This document shows, piece after piece, positions 7,734 to 16,443 of a DNA stretch of 64,000 nucleotides (positions are counted from its first letter, which is position 1; each line of letters begins with the position of its first letter). Both the position numbers and the translations under genes were made by a program. The notes under the pieces are model-generated. The model ran no database searches. It was not told the DNA's origin and saw only the letters and a list, made by a program, of their open reading frames with translations. The stretch is from a virus. Location: positions 62,001-126,000 of the IMG/VR virus record IMGVR_UViG_3300017917_004222; one strand, 5' to 3'.

Positions 7734-7741
7734 TATAAATA
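7734..7741 (+). promoter_or_regulatory. Late promoter (TATAAATA)
   Basis: A perfect TATAAATA box 23 nt before the tape-measure ATG. It is inside a near-palindrome (CTATAAATATAG), so polymerase might also start on the other strand towards gp26. Confidence 0.75.
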
Positions 7742-7764
7742 TAGTCTACTTATGGTGCAAAAAC

Positions 7765-10323
7765 ATGGCTGAACAAGATTTATCAAGAATGCAAGAACTT
7801 TTGGCGCAAGTCAATCGCGAATACGAGCAGTTTGGCCGTGTGCTGCCAGAAACACGTCGAGCACTGGATTCGGCTACAACTGGAGTCAAGAACTTTGACA
7901 TGCAACTGGACTTGGCTGCCAATGCAGCCCGCGGTGTTGTGGGGGCTGTGACTGGTTATACCAAGGCCATGTACAACGGTGAGCGCGGCATGCGAGCGTT
8001 CAACAGCAGTATCGACAGCATGGCTGGTGCAGTTCAGTCAGCATCGGCCAGTCTTGGCCAGGTGCTGCCTGGGGCAATAGGTATAGCAGTTTCATCATTG
8101 GGATTCCTAGCTGGCGAATTAATGAAGGCCAGCAAGGTAATAGGCGAGCAAGCGGACCTATCATACGACGCATACAAACAGTTGGCTCAAAGCGGCGCTG
8201 CCGCTGGCGATGGCATGACCGGGGTATTTGAAGGTCTGCAAAAAATGGGCCTGGGAGTCAAAGAAGCCGCCAGTTATGTGCAGTTGTTCAACAGCAATGC
8301 CGACACCATGGCCCAGTTTGGCAGTACCGTGGCCAACGGTCGAAAGATCTTTGAAAACACTGTGGCCGAGATGGTGCCGTTCCGTGAGCAATTGCGAGCC
8401 ATGGGTATAGAGCAAGAAGCTCAGAACGAAGCGGTCATGACCTATGTCAAGATTCAAAACCGCCTCAATATCCAAACTCGCGACAACACTGCCATAACTG
8501 GCGCTGCAGCCATGGCCTACATCAAGGAAATGGACCTGCTGACCAAGCTCACCGGCATGAGCGCCAAACAGCAGGAAGAGATTGTTAATGAGGCCATGCG
8601 GCACCAGGTGTTTGGCTCCGTGGTTGATCAAATGATATCAAACAACCAAGAAGACGCTGCCAAACTGTTGCAGGCGGGTTTGAAAATGGCCACTGCTATC
8701 GGTAATGATCTCGGAGAGGCTTGGAAAGGTGTAGCATCTGGAATGATCACTGACGAAGCTGCACGCAAAGGTATGATGAGTACCAACGCTGAAATTGCTT
8801 TCGTGATTGAACGAATCAAAACCGGGCAGATCAAGAACATGGAGGAACTGGCTCGCGCCTTCCAGGGCCTGGCTGGCACAATGGCTCAAAACAAAGAAAT
8901 AATGTCCGGTGCTTTCCAGACCAAGGCCGCTGAAGAGTTCTTTCTGTCATTTTCAAGCCACTCCAATGCTGTCAAGTTTGCAGCAAACAACTACTCCGAA
9001 GCTCTGCAGCAGGCCATGGATCAGCAAGATCGGCAAACAGGTGCAAATGGCCGCCAGATGGACGAAGCAACAGCCAATTACGCTCGTGCGCTGGCAGCAC
9101 AGCAAGAGGCCATGCTAGTTGAGCAAAAAACTGTGCAGTTGGCAGTGGGCGGATATGTTGAAGCAGCCGCGGCCACAGCCGAAGCACATGCAGAATTGGC
9201 ACATAAAGCATACGATGCAGCACGGGAATTGGCCAATCTGGGTCTAGGAGCAGATGCAACCAAAGAAAAAATCAAGGCACAGTCAGACCTCAACTGGGAA
9301 TCATTGACTGGTACGTCGCTGATAGTGAGTGGCATAGCTCGAACTGTTGAAAGGATTCTCCGAGTTACATCGGCTGTAATTGGGACGTTTAGTAGCAAGA
9401 TAGAAGAAGTTCTCGATGATCTTGCTGACACAGCAGAAAGAGAACGGGTCAAGTCAGAAAATATTGAACTCATGGGCCAAGGCCGGTTCGTTGAAGCCAA
9501 GCCTGAGTCATACAGCGCGGTAAAAGACGCTGGCGGCATGAGGGCAGCTGCTGATGCAACAGCCATGACCACCTCAGGACTCAAACAATACGGACTCAAA
9601 TTAAGAACTGATGCCCGCGGAAACCACGGTGATATACAAGTAGAAGGCGCACCAGTCAGCGCCAAGCTCTTGGATTTGGCAAGAAGCATACAAGGGAACA
9701 TCAAAGGTTTTGCACATTTTACTGGGTTCAACGATGCATATCATCAAAAACACAAGCCCAAAAGCAAGCACACTGCTGGCTTCGCACTGGATTTTGAATT
9801 GGCCGAAGGACAAAAACCATCTATTGAAGAAGGCAAGAAAATTGTTGAGGAACTCAAGCGCCTGGGTGCTGCATATGCCAAAGACGAGTACAACTTCCCC
9901 AGTGACGGCGCTGTAGGAAAAGGGCACTTTCACGTGGAAGTGGCTCTAGCCAAAGGTGGTTTGGTGCAGCAACCCACAGTGGCCCTGGTGGGAGAAAAAG
10001 GTCCCGAGGCTGTGGTTCCCTTGGATCGCATGTTTGACGACATCAAGGATCTCATGGAAGTGTCGAGACCACGAGTTGAAATGGCATCAGACTTCCCCGA
10101 CATGATGGCCGAAATAATGACAGTGGCCAATCAAAACGCTCCAGTTTTTGATACCGAAGGCATTACTGAATCGCTCAAGCAGACCGTGACAGACCTCACA
10201 AGATCCAACAGTCGCAGCATCAACGCTGGATTCGAAGCCTTGATTTCGGAGATTCGTGGATTGACATCGGTGAACAAAAATCTCGTGGATATCCAAGAGA
10301 AGATACTCCGCATGCAAACTTGA
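7765..10323 (+). CDS. Tail tape-measure protein with embedded M15-like peptidase domain
   Basis: An 852-residue, Ala/Gln-rich, mostly helical protein with a hydrophobic stretch near residues 95-125 and a typical tape-measure C terminus (AKGGLVQQPTVALVGEKGPEAVVPL, residues 732 onward, in two parts). Inserted before this is a domain with the metal site of M15/VanY-type murein peptidases: H669 and D676 in HTAGFALD, then H721/H723 in GHFH. Such domains cut peptidoglycan cross-links during DNA entry. Its place beside gp26/gp51 makes it the functional counterpart of T4 gp29. It has its own late promoter and no strong ribosome-binding site. Confidence 0.75.
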   Translation: MAEQDLSRMQELLAQVNREYEQFGRVLPETRRALDSATTGVKNFDMQLDLAANAARGVVGAVTGYTKAMYNGERGMRAFNSSIDSMAGAVQSASASLGQVLPGAIGIAVSSLGFLAGELMKASKVIGEQADLSYDAYKQLAQSGAAAGDGMTGVFEGLQKMGLGVKEAASYVQLFNSNADTMAQFGSTVANGRKIFENTVAEMVPFREQLRAMGIEQEAQNEAVMTYVKIQNRLNIQTRDNTAITGAAAMAYIKEMDLLTKLTGMSAKQQEEIVNEAMRHQVFGSVVDQMISNNQEDAAKLLQAGLKMATAIGNDLGEAWKGVASGMITDEAARKGMMSTNAEIAFVIERIKTGQIKNMEELARAFQGLAGTMAQNKEIMSGAFQTKAAEEFFLSFSSHSNAVKFAANNYSEALQQAMDQQDRQTGANGRQMDEATANYARALAAQQEAMLVEQKTVQLAVGGYVEAAAATAEAHAELAHKAYDAARELANLGLGADATKEKIKAQSDLNWESLTGTSLIVSGIARTVERILRVTSAVIGTFSSKIEEVLDDLADTAERERVKSENIELMGQGRFVEAKPESYSAVKDAGGMRAAADATAMTTSGLKQYGLKLRTDARGNHGDIQVEGAPVSAKLLDLARSIQGNIKGFAHFTGFNDAYHQKHKPKSKHTAGFALDFELAEGQKPSIEEGKKIVEELKRLGAAYAKDEYNFPSDGAVGKGHFHVEVALAKGGLVQQPTVALVGEKGPEAVVPLDRMFDDIKDLMEVSRPRVEMASDFPDMMAEIMTVANQNAPVFDTEGITESLKQTVTDLTRSNSRSINAGFEALISEIRGLTSVNKNLVDIQEKILRMQT

Positions 10324-10327
10324 CCAC

Positions 10328-10335
10328 GGTAAATA
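10328..10335 (+). promoter_or_regulatory. Late promoter box (GGTAAATA)
   Basis: GGTAAATA lies directly after the tape-measure stop, 7 nt before a short ORF (ATG 10343) and about 92 nt before gene 20. Confidence 0.65.
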
Positions 10336-10342
10336 ACTCACT

Positions 10343-10435
10343 ATGCTAGAGCAAAATTACGTGTGTCCACACCGGGTCAAGCCCCAGGCGATGCCCGTTG
10401 AAACAACAGAATTGATGGGGCAAACCAATGGCTGA
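10343..10435 (+). CDS. Possible 30-residue leader peptide before gene 20
   Basis: A 30-codon ORF (begins MLEQNYVCPH) that starts 7 nt after a late box and ends in a TGA inside the second and third codons of gene 20. No ribosome-binding site precedes it, so it would be leaderless. Its overlap with the gp20 start could couple the two. No family recognised; it may be chance. Confidence 0.35.
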   Translation: MLEQNYVCPHRVKPQAMPVETTELMGQTNG

Positions 10436-12236
10436 CAAGAAGAATGCCTCATGGCGCAAGTATTTCAAGGTCGCTGACACCTCAGGTGTGATGAGCCCAA
10501 TTTCGGGCAGTAACCAATATGGCCTTCCGGGCTATGGCAAAAACGACGGATCTGGCTCAACCACAGCTGATTTTACTTTCAAGAACTATGCCAGCCGCTT
10601 GCCTGAAGTGTATTCGGGCCACCCCAACCGTGTGGAGCGTTACAACCAGTACGAAAACATGGACATGGATTCGGAAATCAACGCCTGCTTGGACATCATT
10701 GCTGAATTCAGCACACAGATGAACCTGGACAACGGCACACCGTTTGAGGTCGAGTACACTGACAAGCCCACTGATCACGAAGTCAACATCATACGCAAAC
10801 AGTTGCAACAGTGGGTCAAGCTCAACCAGTTGGATCAGCGCATATTCAAACTGTTCCGCAACACCATCAAGTATGGCGATCAAGTGTTTGTTCGTGACCC
10901 CGAAACATTTGAAATGTACTGGGTGGACATGAGCAAGGTCATGCGTGTGATCGTTAACGAAAGCGAAGGCAAACGTCCCGAACAGTATGTGATTCGAGAC
11001 ATCAACCCCAATTTTCAAAGCCTCAGCATAGCGCAGAAAACCACCACGGACTACATGACCAATCCAGTTACTGGTACTATTTCGGGGTCAGCAAACTACA
11101 CCATGCCCAACGGCGGTGTTGGCGGCGGGGTAGGCAATTCACGCTTTATGACTGCCATGAACGAGACTTGCATTGACGCCAAGCATGTGGTGCACCTGAG
11201 TCTCAACGAGGGCTTGGATGTGTTTTGGCCGTTTGGTCGCAGTGTGTTGGAACAGATTTACAAGGTTTTCAAGCAGAAAGAACTGCTGGAAGACGCTATC
11301 TTGATCTATCGTGTGAGTCGTGCTCCGGAACGCAGAGTGTTCAAAATTGACGTGGGCAACATGCCTAGCCACTTGGCTATGGCGTTTGTGGAACGTGTCA
11401 AAAACGAGATGCATCAGCGTCGTATCCCCACTGTGGCCGGTGGCGGACAGAACATGATGGATGCCAGCTACAACCCGCTCAGCATCAACGAAGACTACTT
11501 CTTCCCCCAAGGTCAAGACGGCCGTGGATCTAGTGTTGATGTGCTGCCTGCTGGCGCAAACCTAGGCGAAATCGACGACCTCAAGTACTTCAACAACAAA
11601 ATGGCCCGTGGTCTGCGTGTGCCCTCCAGCTATCTGCCCACTGGTCCGGATGACTCAGATCGCAGTCTCAGCGATGGCAAAGTGGGCACAGCCCTGATTC
11701 AAGAGTATCGTTTCAACCAATACTGCGAGCGTTTGCAAGGACACATTGCACAGAAGTTGGACGACGAATTCAAGATGTTCTTGAAGTGGCGCGGTTTCAA
11801 TATTGATTCCAGCCTGTTCAACATCAAGTTTGCACCACCACAGAACTTTGCCAGCTATCGCCAGGCCGAGCTAGACACCACACGAATTCAAGCATTCAGC
11901 AGCCTTGAAGCACTGCCCTACATGAGCAAGCGTTTCTTGATGGAACGATTCCTGGGCTTGAGCGAGGACGAGATTAGAAAGAACGAAGAAATGTGGCGTG
12001 AAGAGCGAGATCAGCCCGAAGTGCAAACCACATCTGGACAAGATCTTCGCAGTATCGGTATCACCCCAGGCGGTATTGAATCTGACCTTGACATGGGTCA
12101 AGAAATGGCTGGCCTGGAGCAAGCTGGTGCCATGCCCGGTGCTGCGCCTGGCGCCATGCCCGGTGCTGCTCCTGGTGGCGCGCCTGGTGGAGTTTTGCCA
12201 GCATCGGGAACACCGCCAGCACCAGGTTCGGTATAA
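10428..12236 (+). CDS. 20: Portal vertex protein gp20
   Basis: The dodecameric portal through which DNA is packaged and ejected, and the nucleation point for the prohead. The 602-residue sequence carries the conserved gp20 features: YNQYENMDMDSEINACLDI near residues 83-101, a central clip/stem region (KYGDQVFVRDPETFEMYWVD) and, near residues 300-420, KEL-LEDAILIYRVSRAPERRVF and LPAGANLGEIDDLKYFNNK. The C-terminal tail is a Pro/Gly/Ala repeat (AMPGAAPG units). Length is a little above T4 gp20 (524 aa). The ribosome-binding site is a weak GGGG; it follows a late box at 10328. Confidence 0.95.
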   Translation: MADKKNASWRKYFKVADTSGVMSPISGSNQYGLPGYGKNDGSGSTTADFTFKNYASRLPEVYSGHPNRVERYNQYENMDMDSEINACLDIIAEFSTQMNLDNGTPFEVEYTDKPTDHEVNIIRKQLQQWVKLNQLDQRIFKLFRNTIKYGDQVFVRDPETFEMYWVDMSKVMRVIVNESEGKRPEQYVIRDINPNFQSLSIAQKTTTDYMTNPVTGTISGSANYTMPNGGVGGGVGNSRFMTAMNETCIDAKHVVHLSLNEGLDVFWPFGRSVLEQIYKVFKQKELLEDAILIYRVSRAPERRVFKIDVGNMPSHLAMAFVERVKNEMHQRRIPTVAGGGQNMMDASYNPLSINEDYFFPQGQDGRGSSVDVLPAGANLGEIDDLKYFNNKMARGLRVPSSYLPTGPDDSDRSLSDGKVGTALIQEYRFNQYCERLQGHIAQKLDDEFKMFLKWRGFNIDSSLFNIKFAPPQNFASYRQAELDTTRIQAFSSLEALPYMSKRFLMERFLGLSEDEIRKNEEMWREERDQPEVQTTSGQDLRSIGITPGGIESDLDMGQEMAGLEQAGAMPGAAPGAMPGAAPGGAPGGVLPASGTPPAPGSV

Positions 12237-12239
12237 ATA
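12232..12239 (+). promoter_or_regulatory. Late promoter (TATAAATA), 5 nt before a start codon
   Basis: A perfect box that contains the gene 20 stop codon. Exactly 5 nt separate it from the ATG at 12245, which by T4 geometry puts the transcription start on the A of the ATG. Confidence 0.7.
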
Positions 12240-12244
12240 TCAAC

Positions 12245-12478
12245 ATGCTGCTAAACGAATTTTCCAACTCTGGCGCCATCAGCAAAGAGCCCGATGCTTA
12301 CCAGGATCTTGCTGATGACAACAGCCAAGTCAAACTCAGTGACCTGAGAAAGACGCGCCTTACCCTGCGGCAACTGAACAAACTTCGCAAAATGAACGAC
12401 GTGCGGTCGGTGGAATACAAGGAAAAACTGAAACTGTTGCGTCAACAGTATGCACCGCCTGCTGCCCCAATGATGTAA
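12245..12478 (+). CDS. Small prohead core protein (gp67-like position)
   Basis: A 77-residue, highly charged protein (SDLRKTRLTLRQLNKLRKMNDVR and a QQYAPPAAP tail) directly after gp20. T4 has the small core protein gp67 at this place and size (80 aa), and related marine phages carry a similar Lys/Arg/Leu-rich protein here. The assignment rests mainly on position. The LLNE at residues 2-5 resembles a prohead-protease site. No ribosome-binding site is visible and the transcript may be leaderless. Confidence 0.6.
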   Translation: MLLNEFSNSGAISKEPDAYQDLADDNSQVKLSDLRKTRLTLRQLNKLRKMNDVRSVEYKEKLKLLRQQYAPPAAPMM

Positions 12479-12501
12479 AAATCGCAATTTATCGCAAATT
12501 T

Positions 12502-12526
12502 GACGCTGTAATCCGCGTCTTTTTTT
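12502..12526 (+). terminator. Intrinsic terminator after the gp20/gp67-like unit
   Basis: GACGC (12502-12506) pairs with GCGTC (12515-12519), followed by seven Ts. Confidence 0.75.
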
Positions 12527-12533
12527 GCTGCGA

Positions 12534-12541
12534 TGTAAATA
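12534..12541 (+). promoter_or_regulatory. Late promoter box (TGTAAATA)
   Basis: Lies 33 nt before the ATG at 12575, directly after the terminator at 12502-12526; an AGGAG site precedes the ATG. Confidence 0.65.
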
Positions 12542-12574
12542 TCAGTACACTTTACCTAACAGGAGTTTCCCCTT

Positions 12575-13354
12575 ATGAACAAATTTGAACAGTTGATTGA
12601 ATACGTGATCAACGATGAAGAAAGCAAAGCTCGCGAGCTGTTCCACGAAATCGTGGTTGAAAAGAGTCGTACCATCTACGAAAGTCTCATGGACGATGAA
12701 GACCTCGGCGGCGATGCTGCTGATGACTTGATTGATGAAGTTGAGTCTGAAGAAGAGTCCGACATCAACATGGAAGCCGAAGGCGACGAAGAGATCGATG
12801 ATGAAGAAATCGACATCGACATGGGCGACGACCTAGGCGATGACATGGGCGACGACCTAGGCGATGACCACCACGACGATGTGGGCGGTGACGAAGAGCT
12901 CGAAGACCGCGTGATGGACCTGGAAGACAAGCTGGACGAACTCATGGCCGAATTTGAAGAACTCATGGGCGACGAAGGTGGCGACATGGGCGACGGCGAT
13001 GACTTTGGCGATGACGAAGGCGGCGATGCCATTGAAATGGACGACACCGAAGAAATGGAGCCCATGGCTGAAGCCATCAGTCTCAAGGCCGCTCCCAAGC
13101 CAGTGACATCTGAACAAGGTGACGGAAAGGCAGGACCTGTTGCATTCAACAGCGGCGCTGCTGGTATGGCAGCCAAGCCTGTGCACCCAACTGGCACTGA
13201 AGCACAAGGCCGTGCAGCCCCCACAACCAAGGATCTGATTGGTGACTTCCAGAACAAAGCTGGCGCCAGCATGAAAGATCAAAAAGCGGCTCCCAAGCCA
13301 ACAACTGGTCAGGCCAGCGGCGTTAACACCCGCACACCTTTCCCGAAGGGTTAA
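12575..13354 (+). CDS. Acidic prohead core protein (gp68-like position)
   Basis: A 259-residue protein in three parts. The N terminus (FEQLIEYVINDEESKARELFHEIVVEKSR) is a helix pair conserved among T4-like core proteins. Residues about 40-165 are extremely acidic with tandem MGDDLGDD repeats. The last 95 residues are Ala/Pro/Lys/Gly-rich. MAEA near residue 167 fits a gp21 cleavage site between the acidic and basic parts. Lying between gp67-like and gp21, it matches the T4 gene 68 slot, although T4 gp68 is only 141 aa. Probably part of the scaffold core, removed or cut during maturation. Confidence 0.6.
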   Translation: MNKFEQLIEYVINDEESKARELFHEIVVEKSRTIYESLMDDEDLGGDAADDLIDEVESEEESDINMEAEGDEEIDDEEIDIDMGDDLGDDMGDDLGDDHHDDVGGDEELEDRVMDLEDKLDELMAEFEELMGDEGGDMGDGDDFGDDEGGDAIEMDDTEEMEPMAEAISLKAAPKPVTSEQGDGKAGPVAFNSGAAGMAAKPVHPTGTEAQGRAAPTTKDLIGDFQNKAGASMKDQKAAPKPTTGQASGVNTRTPFPKG

Positions 13355-13358
13355 TTGA

Positions 13359-14000
13359 ATGTCGTCTCGTTACCTAAGAGAAGATCTTACTTTTGTCCAG
13401 GCCAACATTCAGGTTCTTGAGGAATCTGATGCGGCCACCGGCGGTAAGAATCTGTATCTCAAGGGCATTTGCATTGAAGGCGACAAGCGCAATGCAAACG
13501 AGCGAATCTATCCACGCCACGAGATCATCAAGGCAGTTGAAACCATTAACGAACAAATCCGCAATGGCAACTCTGTATTAGGTGAAGTGGACCATCCGGA
13601 TGATCTCAAAATCAACCTTGACCGAGTGTGTCACTCGGTCGAGAGTATGTGGATGGACGGACATGCCGGCTGCGGCAAACTCAAAATATTGCCCACCCCC
13701 ATGGGCAACCTTATCAAAACATTGCTACAATCTGGCGTGAAACTGGGTGTTTCCAGTCGCGGTAGTGGCAACGTGGATGATAGGACCGGACATGTAAGTG
13801 ACTTTGAAATTGTCACTATAGATGTGGTTGCTCAACCCAGCGCCCCCAACGCATACCCAACCGCGGTGTACGAAGGACTCATGAACATGCGACACGGTCA
13901 CCGTGTCCTGGATATGGCTCGTGAAGCTGGTCAAAGTGACAAAGTGCAGAGATACTTGGCCGAGGAAGTAAAACGCCTTATCCGGGATCTCAAAATCTAA
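13359..14000 (+). CDS. 21: Prohead core protease gp21
   Basis: The serine protease that digests the scaffold and trims capsid proteins. At 213 residues it equals T4 gp21 in size. The active site is recognisable: GEVDHPD with the catalytic His at 79 and LGVSSRGSG with the catalytic Ser at 132 or 133; DFEIVTIDVVAQPSAP follows, as in the herpes-protease fold of this family. It starts 5 bases after the core protein gene and is followed 13 bases later by gp22 with an AAGGAGA site. Confidence 0.95.
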   Translation: MSSRYLREDLTFVQANIQVLEESDAATGGKNLYLKGICIEGDKRNANERIYPRHEIIKAVETINEQIRNGNSVLGEVDHPDDLKINLDRVCHSVESMWMDGHAGCGKLKILPTPMGNLIKTLLQSGVKLGVSSRGSGNVDDRTGHVSDFEIVTIDVVAQPSAPNAYPTAVYEGLMNMRHGHRVLDMAREAGQSDKVQRYLAEEVKRLIRDLKI

Positions 14001-14012
14001 GGAGAATCAGGA

Positions 14013-15110
14013 ATGTTTGATGCAATCAAACCCTTGCTTGAGAGCGGACTGATCAATGAGGACATCGGAAGAGAACTCAACGAAGCTTGGGAATCAAAAC
14101 TAGGCGAAGCCCGTGAACAAGTGCGTGCCGAACTCCGCGAGGAGTTTGCACAACGCTACGATCATGACAAGAGTGTCATGGTTGAAGCCTTAGATAAAAT
14201 GGTAACTGAAGGTCTGCAGGCAGAACTGCAAGCCTTTGCTGCTGAAAAGCAAGCATTGGCCGAAGATCGCGTGAAGTTCCAAGTCAAGATGAAAGAAAGT
14301 GCCACCAAGTTCAACAACTTCTTGGTCACCAAATTGGCTGAAGAAATCAGCGAGCTGCGCAAAGACCGCAAAGTGCATGCAGAAGGACTAGCCAAGCTAG
14401 AAAACTTCATGGTGCATGCGCTGGCTCGTGAAATTCAAGAATTCGCACAAGACAAGCGTGCAGTGGTGGAAACCAAAGTCCGCCTGGTGCGCGAAGCTCG
14501 TGAAAAACTTGAAACACTCAAGGCTCGCTTTGTAAAAGAAAGTGCTGCCAAGATGAGCCGTGCAGTTAGCCTGCATCTCAAGGCTGAATTGACACAGTTG
14601 CAAGAAGACATCAAGGTTGCTCGTGAGAACAGCTTTGGACGTCGTATCTTTGAAGCTTATGCTGCTGAATTTGGCGCTACTCACCTCAATGAGAAAGCCG
14701 AAGTCAAGAAGCTCTACAACATGTTGGCCGACAAGGACCGTAAATTGTCCGAAGCCATCAAACTCAGCGAGCGTGCGAGAGCCGTGGTTGAGTCCAAAGA
14801 ACGCGAAGTACGCATGCTTAAAGAAAGCAACGAGCGTGAAGCTACCATGCGTGAACTGCTGGCCCCTCTCAACAAGGACAAGGCCGAAGTCATGCGTAAT
14901 TTGCTCGAGAGCGTTCAAACTCCACGTTTGAAGTCAGCTTTTGAAAAGTATCTACCAGCAGTGTTGGAAGATCGTTCTGCAAAAGCCCGCAAAGTGATTG
15001 CAGAATCGGTTACCGAAGTAACTGGTGATAAAACTGTTCCCACCCAGCATGAAGCAGATCGCAATGCATCCAGCAACGTGATTGACCTTAAGCGCCTGGC
15101 CGGGCTATAA
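14013..15110 (+). CDS. 22: Prohead scaffold protein gp22
   Basis: The main internal scaffold around which gp23 assembles; it is degraded by gp21. The 365 residues are almost entirely charged helix (long heptad-like Glu/Lys/Ala/Leu stretches), with short unstructured ends. The N terminus MFDAIKPLLESGLINEDIGREL is typical of the family. Length is above T4 gp22 (269 aa). Order 21-22-23 is as in T4. Confidence 0.9.
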   Translation: MFDAIKPLLESGLINEDIGRELNEAWESKLGEAREQVRAELREEFAQRYDHDKSVMVEALDKMVTEGLQAELQAFAAEKQALAEDRVKFQVKMKESATKFNNFLVTKLAEEISELRKDRKVHAEGLAKLENFMVHALAREIQEFAQDKRAVVETKVRLVREAREKLETLKARFVKESAAKMSRAVSLHLKAELTQLQEDIKVARENSFGRRIFEAYAAEFGATHLNEKAEVKKLYNMLADKDRKLSEAIKLSERARAVVESKEREVRMLKESNEREATMRELLAPLNKDKAEVMRNLLESVQTPRLKSAFEKYLPAVLEDRSAKARKVIAESVTEVTGDKTVPTQHEADRNASSNVIDLKRLAGL

Positions 15111-15117
15111 TTAAATA
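15110..15117 (+). promoter_or_regulatory. Possible late promoter box for gene 23 (ATTAAATA)
   Basis: ATTAAATA ends 10 nt before the gp23 ATG and overlaps an AGGAG site (AATAGGAGAC). T4 gene 23 has its own late promoter in the same place. Weaker match than others here. Confidence 0.4.
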
Positions 15118-15127
15118 GGAGACTCTA

Positions 15128-16324
15128 ATGTCACAAGAACTACTCGAAAGTCGTTGGGATGAAACCAAAGAGGCCCTTCTCGAAGGCCTTAATGGTACCA
15201 AACGCAACAGCATGCGTGTTATCCTCGAGAACACACGCAAGTACCTGAAAGAAAACGCTTCTGCAGGTAGCACCACAGCTGGCAACATTGCCACCCTGAA
15301 CCGCGTGATCCTCCCAGTGATCCGACGTGTGATGCCAACCGTTATTGCTAACGAGTTGGTTGGTGTTCAGCCCATGACTGGTCCTGTTGGACAGATCCAC
15401 ACTCTGCGTGTGCGTTATGCCCAAAGCCTGACCGACACCAGCGCAGCCGCCACCAGCGTCACAGCTGGCCAGGAAGCTCTGAGCCCGTTCACCATCGCTA
15501 CTGCATACAGCACAGTGCCCAAAGACACTGCGTCTACCAACAGCTACACTGGTGGTAACACTGCTGTGATGGAAGGCAACGGCGGCAAGCAGATCTCCGT
15601 GCAGATCCTGAAGCAGGCTGTTGAAGCCAAGACCCGTAAGTTGCAAGCTCGTTGGACCTTTGAATCGGCCCAAGACGCTCAAGCCATGCACGGTATCGAC
15701 GTTGAAGCTGAAATCATGGCCGCTCTGGCTCAGGAAATCACAGCTGAAATTGACCAGGAAATCCTGTTGAGCCTGCGCTCACTGGCTGCTACTGAGTTCA
15801 CATACAACCAGGCTACCGTTAGCGGTACTGCTACTTTCGTTGGTGACGAACACGCCGCTCTGGCAGTTCTGATCAACCGCGTGGCAAACCTGATTGCTCA
15901 GCGTACACGTCGTGGTGCTGGTAACTACGCTGTGGTCAGCTCTGCTGCTCTCACAGTGCTGCAAAGCGCTACCACTTCGGCTTTTGCTCGTACCACTGAA
16001 GGTACTTTCGAAGCTCCTACCAACACCAAGTTTGTTGGTACACTGAACGGCGCAATGCGTGTGTTCGTTGACAGCTATGCCAGCGACACCACTCCTGTGC
16101 TGGTTGGTTACAAGGGCTCCAGCGAAGCTGACGCTCCTGCATTCTACTGCCCATACATCCCCTTGATGAGCAGTGGTGTTGTGTTGGATCCAACCACATT
16201 CGAACCAGTCGTGTCATTTATGACGAGATATGGGTACATCGAGTTGACAAATACTGCAAGTTCGTTCGGTAACGCGGGCGACTACGTGGGCGAAATTGCT
16301 GTTTCGAATTTGAGCTTCAGCTGA
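15128..16324 (+). CDS. 23: Major capsid protein gp23
   Basis: The hexamer-forming HK97-fold capsid protein. Family landmarks include ATLNRVILPVIRRVMPTVIA (residues about 57-76), ELVGVQPMTGPVGQIHTLR and the SFMTRYGYIEL segment near the C terminus. At 398 residues it is shorter than T4 gp23 (521), like other compact marine versions. A candidate gp21 site, LLE-G, lies near residue 19, implying a short propeptide. It has a strong AGGAG site and is followed by an intrinsic terminator. Confidence 0.95.
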   Translation: MSQELLESRWDETKEALLEGLNGTKRNSMRVILENTRKYLKENASAGSTTAGNIATLNRVILPVIRRVMPTVIANELVGVQPMTGPVGQIHTLRVRYAQSLTDTSAAATSVTAGQEALSPFTIATAYSTVPKDTASTNSYTGGNTAVMEGNGGKQISVQILKQAVEAKTRKLQARWTFESAQDAQAMHGIDVEAEIMAALAQEITAEIDQEILLSLRSLAATEFTYNQATVSGTATFVGDEHAALAVLINRVANLIAQRTRRGAGNYAVVSSAALTVLQSATTSAFARTTEGTFEAPTNTKFVGTLNGAMRVFVDSYASDTTPVLVGYKGSSEADAPAFYCPYIPLMSSGVVLDPTTFEPVVSFMTRYGYIELTNTASSFGNAGDYVGEIAVSNLSFS

Positions 16325-16331
16325 TCTTCGA

Positions 16332-16376
16332 TTGGTATTTTACCAACTCAGAAAAAGGGCCACAAGGCCCTTTTTC
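16332..16376 (+). terminator. Terminator after gene 23
   Basis: A small hairpin (TTGGTA/TACCAA, 16332-16346) is followed by a strong one: AAAAAGGGCC (16352-16361), loop ACAA, GGCCCTTTTT (16366-16375). Confidence 0.85.
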
Positions 16377-16430
16377 ATTGACTTCTTTTCTGTAATGTGT
16401 TATTGTTATAAGGTGAAATCGCAGTGAGAA

Positions 16431-16438
16431 ACTAAATA
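16431..16438 (+). promoter_or_regulatory. Late promoter box (ACTAAATA), 5 nt before a start codon
   Basis: Five bases separate the box from the GIY-YIG endonuclease ATG at 16444, so the transcript is expected to be leaderless or nearly so. Confidence 0.55.
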
Positions 16439-16443
16439 ACAAT

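Noticed and set aside
12676-13272. Ser-rich 198-residue minus-strand ORF
   Set aside because: Mirror image of the acidic GAC/GAT-rich core gene, typical of shadow ORFs.
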